A stretch of DNA of 64,000 nt, from NCBI GenBank assembly GCA_030247575.1, contig JAOTRV010000004.1, forward strand, positions 1 through 64,000, read 5' to 3'. Source of the stretch: Sulfuritalea sp. Its GTDB lineage: Bacteria; Pseudomonadota; Gammaproteobacteria; Burkholderiales; Rhodocyclaceae. Below the pieces are notes generated by a model that was given only the letters and a program-made list of their open reading frames with translations, did not search any database and was not told the origin of the DNA. Below are positions 51,045-59,335 of this stretch, piece by piece; position 1 is the stretch's first letter, and every line of letters starts with the position of its first letter. Both the position numbers and the translations under genes were made by a program.

Positions 51045-52367
51045 CTATTTCGGCCGCGCCAGCCGCCTGACGGCGGCCGATGTGGCGATGGCGCCCTCGC
51101 GGGCAAAGCTCTCGACGTTCTGCTCCAGCTCGTCGAGGTCGTACAGGTAATTCACCATGACGCCGAAGGACTGCTGCATGCCCTTGGCCGACGCATCGCC
51201 ACCGGGATTGATGCGCTCGATGCGGGCGCCGTTGCCCAGGTGAAAGCGCGTCACGGCATCCAGCGGCTGGCGGCCGTCGCCGCGGCTGGCCTTGGCCCGC
51301 GTCAGGTAGCGCGCCGCCAGCCGCGCCAGCGCGTCATTGACCTTGCGCGCCGTTGCGGCCTTCCGCACCCAGTCGCCCGCGACCAGTTGCTCCGCGTCGA
51401 GTTCGAGCCCGGCGTCGGCCAGCGTTTGCGGATTCTTCCGCGCCCACGCCGCAAACCCGGGCAGGGGCGACAGGGTGGCGAAGTGGCGCAACTTGGAAAA
51501 GTCCCGCTGCAGGTCGTCGATCACGCGCTTCAGCAGAAAACTGCCGAACGACACGCCGCGCAGGCCGGCCTGCGTGTTGGAGATCGAATAGAAGATCGCG
51601 GTATCGGCGCGGCGCGCATCGAACACCGGCGCATGCTCGTCGAGCAGGGCCTGCACGCTGTCGGCCAGATGATCGGTGAGCGCCACCTCGACGAAGATCA
51701 GGGGTTCCATCGGCATGCGCGGATGAAAAAAGGCATAGAGGCGACGATCCGAATCGAGCCGGTTCTTGAGGTCGGTCCAGGAACGGATTTCATGCACCGC
51801 CTCGTACTCGATGAGCTTTTCCAGCAAGGCTGCCGAAGAATTCCAGGTGATGCGCTGCAACTCGAGAAAGCCGACATCGAACCACGCCGCGAGTCGCGAC
51901 TCGAGCTCGCGATCCAGCGGCGCCAACTCGACGTCCTCCTCCAGATAGCGCAGCAGGTCGGCACGCAGATCGACGAGAAACTTGACGCCCTGCGGAATGG
52001 CATTGAACTGCGTCAGGATGCGGATGCGCGCCGAACGCAGGGCCGCACGGAGTTCGGCCTCGGCATCCCATTGGCCCTCGCTGCCGACCGCCTGCTGATA
52101 GGCCTCGTGGGCTTGCGCCACGCGCCCGGGCTCGGGGCCGAACTCCAGCGAGATCAGCCGCAGGAAGGCGTGGCGCCCGCTGTCGTCGAGTTCGAGATAG
52201 GTCTGCGCCAATGCCGCCGCCCGCGTGCGCGCCGAGACCTCGCCGCCCTTCGCCTCGGCGCATTCGGCCAGTTGCCGGCGCCATGCGTCGAGCTGCTTCG
52301 ACCCGACGCCCGCCGTGCCGCCGGCGCCTACTATCGAGCGCAGACGCTGCACCAGTCCCTCAGCCAT
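51045..52367 (-). CDS. matA: Malonyl-CoA decarboxylase
   Basis: Protein of 440 residues releasing CO2 from malonyl-CoA to give acetyl-CoA. MCD motifs: helical N-terminal region, FDVGFLELQRITWNSSAALLEKLIEYEAVHEI, RMPMEPLIFVEVALTD, FYSISNTQAGLRGVSFGSFLLKRV and TRFHLGNGARIERIN near the active site. It overlaps matR by 8 bp and precedes dctP by 46 bp. A dispersed-motif copy encodes [10 protein letters not shown] in the first 20 residues. Confidence 0.95.
   Translation of the reverse strand: MAEGLVQRLRSIVGAGGTAGVGSKQLDAWRRQLAECAEAKGGEVSARTRAAALAQTYLELDDSGRHAFLRLISLEFGPEPGRVAQAHEAYQQAVGSEGQWDAEAELRAALRSARIRILTQFNAIPQGVKFLVDLRADLLRYLEEDVELAPLDRELESRLAAWFDVGFLELQRITWNSSAALLEKLIEYEAVHEIRSWTDLKNRLDSDRRLYAFFHPRMPMEPLIFVEVALTDHLADSVQALLDEHAPVFDARRADTAIFYSISNTQAGLRGVSFGSFLLKRVIDDLQRDFSKLRHFATLSPLPGFAAWARKNPQTLADAGLELDAEQLVAGDWVRKAATARKVNDALARLAARYLTRAKASRGDGRQPLDAVTRFHLGNGARIERINPGGDASAKGMQQSFGVMVNYLYDLDELEQNVESFAREGAIATSAAVRRLARPK
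52312..52335 (+). repeat. Dispersed 24-bp motif, copy 14 (matA)
   Basis: One mismatch (position 22). Antisense; encodes IVGAGGTA. Confidence 0.85.
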
Positions 52368-53031
52368 GAACCGCCTCCGCGGCCAGCGACATTTCGCGCA
52401 GCGCGTCGAGTTGCGCCAGCAGATGCCCGCGCATCACCCGCTCGGCCGCGTCGGCATCCTTGCGGTGCAGGGCCTGCATCAGCGCGCGATGCTCGTCCAG
52501 CGACGCGGCGAGCCTGCCCTCGAGCCGCAGCGAATGGTGGCGGGAAAGCTTCAGCAGCTTGCGCAGGTCGCCGATCACGATCTGCAGCCAGCGGTTGCCG
52601 GCGCATTCCTGCAACTGATCGTGGAAAACGTAGTTGGTCTCGTAGTAGCGATTCACGTCGCCGGCCGCGGCATGCTTTTCCAGCTTCTCATGCAGCGCGT
52701 CGAGCGCCTTGAGCTGGGCCGGCGTGCATTTGCTCGCGACTTCGTGGGCGACGCGGCCTTCGAGCGTGGCCATGATGGGGAAGATTTCTTCCAGATCGCG
52801 CAGCGTCAGTTCCGTGACGAAGCAACCCTTGTGCGGCTGCAGATCGACCAGCCCTTCCGCCGACAGAACCTTGAGCGCTTCGCGCAGCGGCGTGCGGCTG
52901 ATGCCGAGCTGCTCGGCCAGCGCCGCCTCGTCCAGCCGCCGGCCCGGCGCGATGACATGGTTGTAGATCTGCTCGCGCAACAAATCGACGGCCTGCTGCG
53001 ACAAAGATGAGCGGTTAAGCCTTGTTTTCAC
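52360..53031 (-). CDS. matR: GntR/FadR-family regulator of the mat operon
   Basis: Protein of 223 residues. The winged helix (AVDLLREQIYNHVIAPGRRLDEAALAEQLGISRTPLREALKVLSAEGLV) is GntR type; the all-helical C-terminal half is an FCD domain (RLEGRVAHEVASKCTP..YYETNYVFHDQLQECAGN). It probably senses malonate or malonyl-CoA. The GTG at 53031 is chosen; a longer reading frame would translate through its own operator. It is the first gene of the operon. Confidence 0.88.
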   Translation of the reverse strand: MKTRLNRSSLSQQAVDLLREQIYNHVIAPGRRLDEAALAEQLGISRTPLREALKVLSAEGLVDLQPHKGCFVTELTLRDLEEIFPIMATLEGRVAHEVASKCTPAQLKALDALHEKLEKHAAAGDVNRYYETNYVFHDQLQECAGNRWLQIVIGDLRKLLKLSRHHSLRLEGRLAASLDEHRALMQALHRKDADAAERVMRGHLLAQLDALREMSLAAEAVHG

Positions 53032-53049
53032 TATGAATTGTGAGTTGCA

Positions 53050-53068
53050 TACGATATTTTGTATACAA
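53050..53068. promoter_or_regulatory. Probable MatR operator
   Basis: TTGTATACAA (53059-53068) is a perfect palindrome of the type bound by FCD-GntR proteins. A half-matching GCATACGA lies at 53048-53055. The site is 28 bp upstream of the matR start, where it could block the promoter of the mat operon. Confidence 0.65.
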
Positions 53069-53118
53069 CATACTTGGGAGCGTGCTCCCGGGTCAAGCTG
53101 CACCGCAACAAGCACCCG

Positions 53119-53769
53119 TCAGGGCATCAGCTGCGAAAAGTCATCGATCGCCGGATAGTCGCCGGTGTGCTTCGCCGGCTGCTTCGTGTCCGGCTTCCTG
53201 ATCGTCACCAGATGCGCGATGCCGTAGCGGCGCGCGCTGTCGAGCACCGGCAGGCTGTCGTCGACCAGCACGGTGCGCGCCGGATCGAAAGGCTCGATTT
53301 CCCGCAGCCGCTGCCAGAAGGCCTGTTCCTCCTTGGCCGCGCCGAGCGCGTGCGAACTGACGATGGCGTCGAAGTGCGGCGAGAGGCCGGTGCGCGCCAT
53401 CTTCAGCGTCACGCTCTTGTGGTGGGCATTGGTCGCCAGCACCACGCGCCGGCCGCTGGCGCGCATCGCTTCGAGGAAGGTCGTCACGTGCGGATGGATG
53501 TCGATCAGGTGCGCGACCTCCTCCTTGAGGCGCATGATGTCCAGTTCCAGCGCGGTTTCCCAGAAATCCACCGAGTACCAGTCCAGCGTCCCGGCACGGG
53601 TATGGTAGCGCGCCATCAGGTCCTCGCGCCCGGCCTCGACCGAGAGGCCGCGCGCCTCGGCATAACGCTGCGGCAGATGGGTCTGCCAGAAGTGGTTGTC
53701 GAAATTGAGGTCGAGCAGCGTGCCGTCCATGTCGAGCAGGACGGTATCGATGCGCGACCAGTCAAGCAT
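53119..53769 (-). CDS. HAD-family hydrolase (YrfG-like nucleotidase)
   Basis: Protein of 216 residues. HAD motif I is VLLDMDGTLLDLNFD, motif II VVLATNAH, Lys in LGAAKEEQAFW and motif IV TVLVDDSLPVL. Closest in pattern to the GMP/IMP nucleotidase YrfG. The ATG at 53769 is used. It lies downstream of matR with an 87-bp gap and is probably a separate unit. Confidence 0.87.
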   Translation of the reverse strand: MLDWSRIDTVLLDMDGTLLDLNFDNHFWQTHLPQRYAEARGLSVEAGREDLMARYHTRAGTLDWYSVDFWETALELDIMRLKEEVAHLIDIHPHVTTFLEAMRASGRRVVLATNAHHKSVTLKMARTGLSPHFDAIVSSHALGAAKEEQAFWQRLREIEPFDPARTVLVDDSLPVLDSARRYGIAHLVTIRKPDTKQPAKHTGDYPAIDDFSQLMP

Positions 53770-53849
53770 GGGGGCGACCGAACAGATCAAGGCAATGAAA
53801 CTCTTTGTTTGGAGCTCCCTGCAACTTACGCACGTAGCGCGCCGATTGG

Positions 53850-53885
53850 TAACCCCCCGCGAGGGGGGATGGGGGGCGGGCCTTC
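53850..53885. repeat. GC hairpin in the intergenic region before the DsrE pair
   Basis: CCCCCCGCGAGGGGGG at about 53854-53869 is a perfect palindrome flanked by GGATGGGGGGCGGG. It lies in a 170-bp gap without a gene and resembles the C-rich/G-rich hairpins elsewhere, but shares little further sequence with them. Confidence 0.5.
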
Positions 53886-53939
53886 AATCTGCCTTTTGCG
53901 TGTTTCAATTTCTGCGTGGAGCACTCGGTGCCATGAGCG

Positions 53940-54419
53940 TTAAGGGCGGATGTAGGCATAGCCCTGCTGTTGCTTGCGCATCAGTTCGACCACGCCGGCG
54001 GCGACGTATTCGACATTCTTGTGCATGTCGTCGCGGCTGATCTTCAGGTTGCGCATGGTGTTCTCGCAGGCCACCACCTTGACGCCGCTGGCGACGGCTT
54101 CCTCGATGCGGTTGGCAACGAGTGCGTCGGCCTTGAGCATGCCGATGCCGGGACCGTAAGCCACGATTTCGATCTCCGTCTTGTCGGCGCCGAGATCCAT
54201 CTGCACGTTCTTTGCGTTGTTCAGGGCCAGATTCCATTTCTGCGGATCGCCATCCGACATCTGGATGACGACGCGCTCCTTCTGCGGCGCTTTGGCGACC
54301 GGCTTCTTCTTCTGCACGGCGACGGCCTTCTTGGGCTCGTCGGCGGCGACGGTGCTCAGGGGCAGAGCAAGGGCCGCACAGGCGATGGCGGCGGCGAGTT
54401 TGCGATTGATGGCGATCAT
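53940..54419 (-). CDS. Periplasmic DsrE-family protein
   Basis: Protein of 159 residues with a signal peptide (KLAAAIACAALALPLSTVAAD), a lysine-rich linker (AVQKKKPVAKAPQKER) and a DsrE-like alpha/beta domain: VVIQMSDGDPQKWNLALNNAKNVQ, EIEIVAYGPGIGMLKADA, ASGVKVVACENTM, and the C-terminal QQQGYAYIRP. It resembles predicted sulfur-relay or small-molecule-binding proteins. It is a paralogue of the neighbouring gene (both end YAYIRP/WAYIRP). Confidence 0.85.
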   Translation of the reverse strand: MIAINRKLAAAIACAALALPLSTVAADEPKKAVAVQKKKPVAKAPQKERVVIQMSDGDPQKWNLALNNAKNVQMDLGADKTEIEIVAYGPGIGMLKADALVANRIEEAVASGVKVVACENTMRNLKISRDDMHKNVEYVAAGVVELMRKQQQGYAYIRP

Positions 54420-54529
54420 GGGTCTCTCCTCGGGTAATTGAATGCTGCGTCTGATGCGCAGTCGGTCAAGCATAGCAGCACGGTGGCGATCGCCGGCGGC
54501 CCCCGCGCTTATGCCCGGATACAAACAGG

Positions 54530-54970
54530 CTATGGCCGGATATAGGCCCAGCCCTGCTGCTGCAGGCGCATGATTTCAACATAACCGGCCTTGGCATAGG
54601 CGATGTTGTCGATCATGTCGTCCCTGGTCAGGTGCATCGCCTGCATCGAATTGCCGCAGGCGACGAAGCGCACGCCGGCCGCCATCGCGTCCTGCACCCG
54701 GTTCGCGGTCAGCGCGTCGGCCTTGAGCATGCCCAGCCCCGGCCCGATGGCGACCACCGTGACCTCGACCTTGCCGAGTTCTTCCTGCACGTTGTTGACG
54801 TTGGACAGCACGGTGTTCCACTTCTTCGAATCGTCTTCATTGACCTGGAACACGATGCGGTTCTTCGCCGCCGCCGGACTGCCGGCCGCCGCATCCGCCG
54901 CGCGCACGGTGGCGGCGGTCAGGGCAAACAGAGCCATCAGGGCAAATGTCGCAAATCGTCCCGGCTTCAT
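54530..54970 (-). CDS. Periplasmic DsrE-family protein, paralogue
   Basis: Protein of 146 residues with a signal peptide ([21 protein letters not shown]) and the same domain as the preceding gene: [58 protein letters not shown], and a C-terminal [10 protein letters not shown]. It is divergent from the FAD oxidoreductase gene. A Cys in FVACGNSM (VACENTM in the paralogue) is conserved and could carry a persulfide. Confidence 0.85.
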   Translation of the reverse strand: MKPGRFATFALMALFALTAATVRAADAAAGSPAAAKNRIVFQVNEDDSKKWNTVLSNVNNVQEELGKVEVTVVAIGPGLGMLKADALTANRVQDAMAAGVRFVACGNSMQAMHLTRDDMIDNIAYAKAGYVEIMRLQQQGWAYIRP

Positions 54971-55021
54971 GTCGGTTATCCTTCGCAGCAAAATATCGGA
55001 ACACTCTGCCACAAATACCTC

Positions 55022-56134
55022 ATGGAGAAAATCGATTGCGCCGTCATCGGCGCCGGCGTGATTGGCCTCGCCGTTGCGCGCAGGCTGGCGGCCCAGGGTC
55101 GCGAGGTGCTGATCCTCGAAGCCGAGGGCGCCTTCGGCACCGGCATCAGCGCGCGCAACAGCGAGGTGATCCATGCCGGCATCTACTATCCGGCGGGCTC
55201 GCTCAAGGCCCGGCTCTGCGTCGCCGGACGCAGCTTGCTTTACGCCTATTGCGCGGAGCGCGGCATCGGCCATCGCCGCTGCGGCAAGCTGATCGTCGCC
55301 GCGGGCGAAGCGCAGCGTGAACAGCTCGGACGCATTGCCGCCGCGGCCGCCGCCAACGGGGTGGACGACCTGCAGCTCCTGTCGCGCGATGCGGCGCGCG
55401 CGCTCGAGCCGGCGCTGCAATGCACGGCCGCGCTGTTGTCGCCCTCGACCGGAATCATCGACAGCCACGCCCTGATGCTCTCCCTGCTCGGCGACGCCGA
55501 ACGCGATGGTGCGGTGCTGGCGCTGCAAAGCCCCGTATGGGGTGGCAAGGTCGTCGACGAAGGCATCATTCTCGAAGTGAAAGTAGGCGCTGACGACACG
55601 GCGATCCTGGCGCAAAGCGTGGTGAACTGCGCCGGACTCGGCGCGCAGGGCGTCGCCCGCCGCCTGCTGGGGCTTGCCCCGGAATCGGTGCCGCCGCTGT
55701 CCTACGCGAAGGGCAACTACTACTCGCTGGCCGGGCGCGCGCCCTTCTCGCGACTGATCTATCCGGTGCCGGAAGCGGCCGGGCTCGGCGTGCACCTCAC
55801 GCTCGACCTCGGCGGCCAGGCGCGCTTCGGTCCAGACGTGGAATGGACAGACCGCATCGACTACACGGTGGACTCCGCGCGCGCCGACGCCTTCTACGCC
55901 GAAGTGCGCCGCTACTGGCCGCAGCTGCCGGATGACGCACTGCTGCCCGCCTATGCCGGCATCCGCCCCAAGCCTCATGCGCCGGGCGCGGCGGCCTGCG
56001 ATTTTCTGGTGTCCGGTCCGGCCGAACACGGCGTGCCGGGCCTGGTCTGCCTCTACGGCATCGAATCGCCCGGCCTGACCTCCTGTCTCGCCCTTGCCGA
56101 GCATGTGGTGGAGCGCCTGCTCCCGTTGTCCTGA
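55022..56134 (+). CDS. FAD-dependent oxidoreductase (LhgO/DAO family)
   Basis: Protein of 370 residues. The dinucleotide motif is [31 protein letters not shown], followed by [25 protein letters not shown] (a strong LhgO/YgaF signature) and [11 protein letters not shown]. It probably oxidises a 2-hydroxyacid such as L-2-hydroxyglutarate. The ATG at 55022 is the first of the homologous region. A dispersed-motif copy encodes [10 protein letters not shown]. Confidence 0.87.
   Translation: MEKIDCAVIGAGVIGLAVARRLAAQGREVLILEAEGAFGTGISARNSEVIHAGIYYPAGSLKARLCVAGRSLLYAYCAERGIGHRRCGKLIVAAGEAQREQLGRIAAAAAANGVDDLQLLSRDAARALEPALQCTAALLSPSTGIIDSHALMLSLLGDAERDGAVLALQSPVWGGKVVDEGIILEVKVGADDTAILAQSVVNCAGLGAQGVARRLLGLAPESVPPLSYAKGNYYSLAGRAPFSRLIYPVPEAAGLGVHLTLDLGGQARFGPDVEWTDRIDYTVDSARADAFYAEVRRYWPQLPDDALLPAYAGIRPKPHAPGAAACDFLVSGPAEHGVPGLVCLYGIESPGLTSCLALAEHVVERLLPLS
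55579..55602 (-). repeat. Dispersed 24-bp motif, copy 15 (FAD oxidoreductase gene)
   Basis: One mismatch (position 10). Antisense to the gene; encodes KVGADDTA, the same octapeptide as the gshB copy. Confidence 0.85.
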
Positions 56135-56191
56135 GGCCGGCGGCAAGCTGCTAGGATGTCGATCTGCCTTCAATCTCCTGCCGAGACCCCG

Positions 56192-56632
56192 ATGCCCAGC
56201 CCGCGCCTTCGCGCCGCCCTGATCCTGCCCGCCCTTGTGCTGGCCCTGCTTGCCCCGGCGCTCGCCGGCGCCCAGGCGCAGCCCCGGGACGTCAAGCTGA
56301 CCGGCGCGGGAATCCGCCAATGCAGCGAGTGGCTGCAATGGAAGGAGTCGCGCAATACCGAAGCGCGCGCCATGGTGCTGGAGTGGGCACAGGGTTTCAT
56401 CGCCGGCCACAACGTCTATGCCCGCACGGGAACCGCGAGCCCGATCATCGCCAATGTCAGTGTGCTGATTCCGCTGCTCGACAGCTACTGCCAGAAAAAA
56501 CCCGGGGACCGGATATTGTCAGGCGTGGTGGAGATCACCCAGAGCCTCGGCGGCGCCAAGGTCAATCTGGCGCCCAAGACGCCGCCGCCGCAGAATCCGC
56601 GGCCGGAGTCCAAGAGCAGGCTGGATTCCTGA
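56192..56632 (+). CDS. Secreted protein of unknown function (about 146 aa)
   Basis: Signal peptide (RAALILPALVLALLAPALAGAQA) then a mature domain with two Cys: CSEWLQWKESRNTEARAMVLEWAQGFIAGHN and LDSYCQKKPGDRILSGVVEI. The spacing resembles small periplasmic two-Cys helical proteins of the Rap1a/Tai-immunity or HdeA-like kind, but I do not recognise a firm family. The ATG at 56192 gives a proper signal peptide; an ATG at 56156 would add 12 residues. Confidence 0.65.
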   Translation: MPSPRLRAALILPALVLALLAPALAGAQAQPRDVKLTGAGIRQCSEWLQWKESRNTEARAMVLEWAQGFIAGHNVYARTGTASPIIANVSVLIPLLDSYCQKKPGDRILSGVVEITQSLGGAKVNLAPKTPPPQNPRPESKSRLDS

Positions 56633-56678
56633 GGCAAACGGCTTTCGCAGCCGGACGGGCAGGACCACAGGAGCCATC

Positions 56679-57449
56679 ATGGCGCGATTCGCAAGCAAGA
56701 CCGCAATTGCCTGCCTGCTGTGGCTGGCGCTGACGGCCCCGGCGCTGGCCGATGTCGGCCGGCTGCTGGCGGAAGTGCTCGCCGCCCACGGCGGCGGCGC
56801 GGCGCCGGGCGCCATCCACGAGCGCGGCGTGACCGAATCCCTGCGCCGCGGCAACGGGACGGTGGAACGCTGGTGGCAGGCGCCCGATCGCTTCCGCATC
56901 GAGATCGACTACCCCGGCGCAGCCGAATCGCGCCTGCTGCGCGGCCCCGAAGCCTGGCAACAGGGCGAGCCCGCCACGCCCGCGCTGCGCGGCTCCCTGG
57001 TGCTGCAGGCGGCGCGCATGGCGCTGCCCTGGCGGCTGCAGCAACATGCGGAGCGGGTGATCGATCTCGGCAGCGGAAAAGGCAGCGACGGGAAACCGCT
57101 CCGGGTACTCGAATGGACGGTGCAGGAAGGCCTCAAGCTGATCGTCGAAATCGATGCCGATTCCCGTCTGATCCTGCGCTCGCGCGGGATACTGACCATC
57201 AACAACGCCTCGATGGAATTCGCCACCGGCTACGAGGACTACCGGATCGTCGCCAGCCGGCGCGTGGCCATGGTCGAGCGCCATTTCGCGATGGGCCAGT
57301 ACACCGGCACCACCCGGCTCGCCAGCATCGATTTTCCCGCCGTGCTGCCGGCGTCGACTTTCGCGCCCCCGTCCGGCGGCGGATTGCGCGTAGAGGATTC
57401 CCGCGGACCCCGCGGCAAACCCCTTCTGACGCAGGCCGCGCCGCGATGA
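56679..57449 (+). CDS. LolA-fold-like secreted protein of unknown function
   Basis: Protein of 256 residues with a Sec signal peptide (TAIACLLWLALTAPALAD). Beta-rich sequence with RWWQAPDRFRIEIDYPG, EAWQQG and VLEWTVQEGLKLIVEIDADSRLILRSRG resembles the outer-membrane lipoprotein carrier fold, though identification is uncertain. It overlaps dsbB by 4 bp, suggesting a periplasmic redox or envelope role. A dispersed-motif copy encodes AVLPASTFAPP. Confidence 0.6.
   Translation: MARFASKTAIACLLWLALTAPALADVGRLLAEVLAAHGGGAAPGAIHERGVTESLRRGNGTVERWWQAPDRFRIEIDYPGAAESRLLRGPEAWQQGEPATPALRGSLVLQAARMALPWRLQQHAERVIDLGSGKGSDGKPLRVLEWTVQEGLKLIVEIDADSRLILRSRGILTINNASMEFATGYEDYRIVASRRVAMVERHFAMGQYTGTTRLASIDFPAVLPASTFAPPSGGGLRVEDSRGPRGKPLLTQAAPR
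57339..57362 (+). repeat. Dispersed 24-bp motif, copy 16 (LolA-like gene)
   Basis: One mismatch (position 8). Sense; encodes AVLPASTF. Confidence 0.85.
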
Positions 57450-57898
57450 CTGCCGACCGGGCCGCCGCACCGGGCCCCGGCGAAGCACGGACATGGACGT
57501 TGATTTTCGGCGCATGGCTGATCGCTGCGGCATCGACGCTCGGCGCGCTGTTCTTCGGCGAGGTCATGCAATTGCCGCCCTGCGTGCTCTGCTGGTACCA
57601 GCGCATTTTCATGTTTCCGCTGACGCTGATCCTGCCGCTCGGCCTGTTTCCGCTCGACCGCAAGGTTGTCCGCTACGGGCTGGCGCTGGCCGTGCCCGGC
57701 GCGCTGGTCGCCGTGTTTCACCTGCTGCTGGTCGCCGGCGTGATTCCCGAAAGCATCAAGCCCTGCACCCGGGGCGTGCCCTGTTCGCAAACCGTCATCG
57801 AGTGGTTCGGCTTCCTCACCATTCCGCTGCTGTCGGCGGTGGCATTCACAACCATCATCGCGTTGCTGGTCGCAACGCATCTGCGGAGCTCCAAATGA
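57446..57898 (+). CDS. dsbB: Disulfide bond formation protein DsbB
   Basis: Membrane protein of 150 residues with four helices. The first Cys pair is CVLCWYQR, the second pair is Cys-Thr-Arg-Gly-Val-Pro-Cys, in CTRGVPCSQTVIEWFGF, as in DsbB. It re-oxidises a DsbA-type partner and passes electrons to quinone. The following gene encodes a DsbA-like protein, overlapping by 4 bp. Confidence 0.92.
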   Translation: MTADRAAAPGPGEARTWTLIFGAWLIAAASTLGALFFGEVMQLPPCVLCWYQRIFMFPLTLILPLGLFPLDRKVVRYGLALAVPGALVAVFHLLLVAGVIPESIKPCTRGVPCSQTVIEWFGFLTIPLLSAVAFTTIIALLVATHLRSSK

Positions 57899-58548
57899 AA
57901 CAGAAGACCCTGTTCGCCGTTGCCGTGGCTCTCCTGCTGCTGGGCTTCATCGCCGCCGCGCTGCTCTACAACGCGGAGCGGCAAGGCCAGGCCGGCCAGG
58001 TTGCCGCGGCGAACAGCGAGGCGCTGGTGCGCATGCACTCGCCGGCCCTGGGCCGGGCCGACGCGCCGGTCGTCATCGTCGAGTTTATCGACCCCGCCTG
58101 CGAAACCTGCGCGGCCTTCTATCCCCTGGTCAAGGAAATCCTGGCGGCGAACCCCGACCGCATTCGTCTGGTGCTGCGCTACGCGCCTTTCCACAAGGGC
58201 TCGGACCAGGTCGTGGCGGCGCTGGAGGCGGCGCGCAAGCAGGGCAAGTTCTGGCAGGCGCTGGAAGCCCTGCTGAAGGCACAGGCCGACTGGGCGCCGC
58301 ACCACAAGGCCGAGGTGGACCTGATCTGGAAGCACCTCGAGGGCGCCGGCCTGAATCTGCGGCAACTGCGCGCCGACATGAAGGCGCCCGAAATCGACCG
58401 CGTCATCGAACAGGATCTGCTCGATGCGCAGACCCTCAAGGTCACCAAGACGCCGGAATACTTCGTGAACGGCAAACCGCTGCCGCGTTTTGGTTTCGAG
58501 CCGCTGAAAGCGCTGGTGGACGAGGCGCTGGCGGCCGGCAAGCGCTAG
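57895..58548 (+). CDS. DsbA-like thiol oxidoreductase, membrane anchored
   Basis: Protein of 217 residues with an N-terminal helix (LFAVAVALLLLGFIAAALLYN) and a DsbA-type thioredoxin domain: VVIVEFIDPACETCAAFYPLV holds the CETC active site and KTPEYFVNGKPL the cis-Pro loop with Thr before Pro. It likely forms a dedicated redox pair with the coupled DsbB. The CETC dipeptide differs from the CPHC of classical DsbA. Confidence 0.88.
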   Translation: MKQKTLFAVAVALLLLGFIAAALLYNAERQGQAGQVAAANSEALVRMHSPALGRADAPVVIVEFIDPACETCAAFYPLVKEILAANPDRIRLVLRYAPFHKGSDQVVAALEAARKQGKFWQALEALLKAQADWAPHHKAEVDLIWKHLEGAGLNLRQLRADMKAPEIDRVIEQDLLDAQTLKVTKTPEYFVNGKPLPRFGFEPLKALVDEALAAGKR

Positions 58549-58557
58549 CGCGGCCGC

Positions 58558-59334
58558 TCAGCGGCCCTTGAAGCGCGGCGGCCGCTTGGCGAGAAAGGCC
58601 GCCAGCCCTTCCGCGTAATCCTCGGTGCCGAGAAAGGCGAATGACGCGCGCTTTTCCTCGATGCTCAGCGGACGATCCGCCATCAGCCGCGCAATCCACT
58701 GCTTGTGCCAGCGCGCGACCAACGGCGCACCGGCAGCGATGCGCGCGGCGGTCGCCTGCGCTTCGCGCTCCACCTCGTCGTCGGCCACGACGCGCGTCAG
58801 CAGGCCCTTGGCATAAGCCTCGGCCGCGCTCAGCAGCCGCCCTTCGAGCAGGATTTCCTTGGCCACCGCCGGGCCGGCCAGCCTCAGCAGGCCCGCCAGT
58901 TCGCCGGGGTACATCGAGAAACCCAGCTTCATGATCGGTGCGCCGAAGCGCGCCGTTTCGCCGGCAATGCGCAGATCGCAGGCGCAGGCAATTTCCAGAC
59001 CGCCGCCGACGCAGGGGCCGAGAATCGCCGCGACCGTCGGATGCGGACAGGATTCGATCGCGGCCAGCGCCTCGCCCACGGCCTCGTGGTAGGCCAGCGC
59101 GAGATCGACGTTGGCGCGCGCGGTGCGGAATTCCTCGAGGTCGCCGCCGGCGGCGAAGACCGCGCCCTCGCCGCGCACGATGATGCAGCGCAGTGAGCCG
59201 TCGGCGCTCAACTCGTCCATGGTTGCGCGCAGCAGCCGCCACATGGCCGCATTCAGCGCATTGAGTTTGTCCGGATTGAACAGCGTGACCGTGGCGATGC
59301 CATCGTCACGCTGGCAGAGGATGTCGGGAGTCAT
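58558..59334 (-). CDS. Enoyl-CoA hydratase/isomerase family protein
   Basis: Crotonase-fold protein of 258 residues. It shows VTLFNPDKLNALNAAMWRLL, the first oxyanion-hole segment GEGAVFAAGGDLEEF, the second GPCVGGGLEIACACDLRIAG, and a C-terminal FKGR. Substrate not known. The ATG at 59334 is used, 2 bp from the MFS stop, so it is probably co-transcribed. Confidence 0.88.
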   Translation of the reverse strand: MTPDILCQRDDGIATVTLFNPDKLNALNAAMWRLLRATMDELSADGSLRCIIVRGEGAVFAAGGDLEEFRTARANVDLALAYHEAVGEALAAIESCPHPTVAAILGPCVGGGLEIACACDLRIAGETARFGAPIMKLGFSMYPGELAGLLRLAGPAVAKEILLEGRLLSAAEAYAKGLLTRVVADDEVEREAQATAARIAAGAPLVARWHKQWIARLMADRPLSIEEKRASFAFLGTEDYAEGLAAFLAKRPPRFKGR

Positions 59335-59335
59335 G

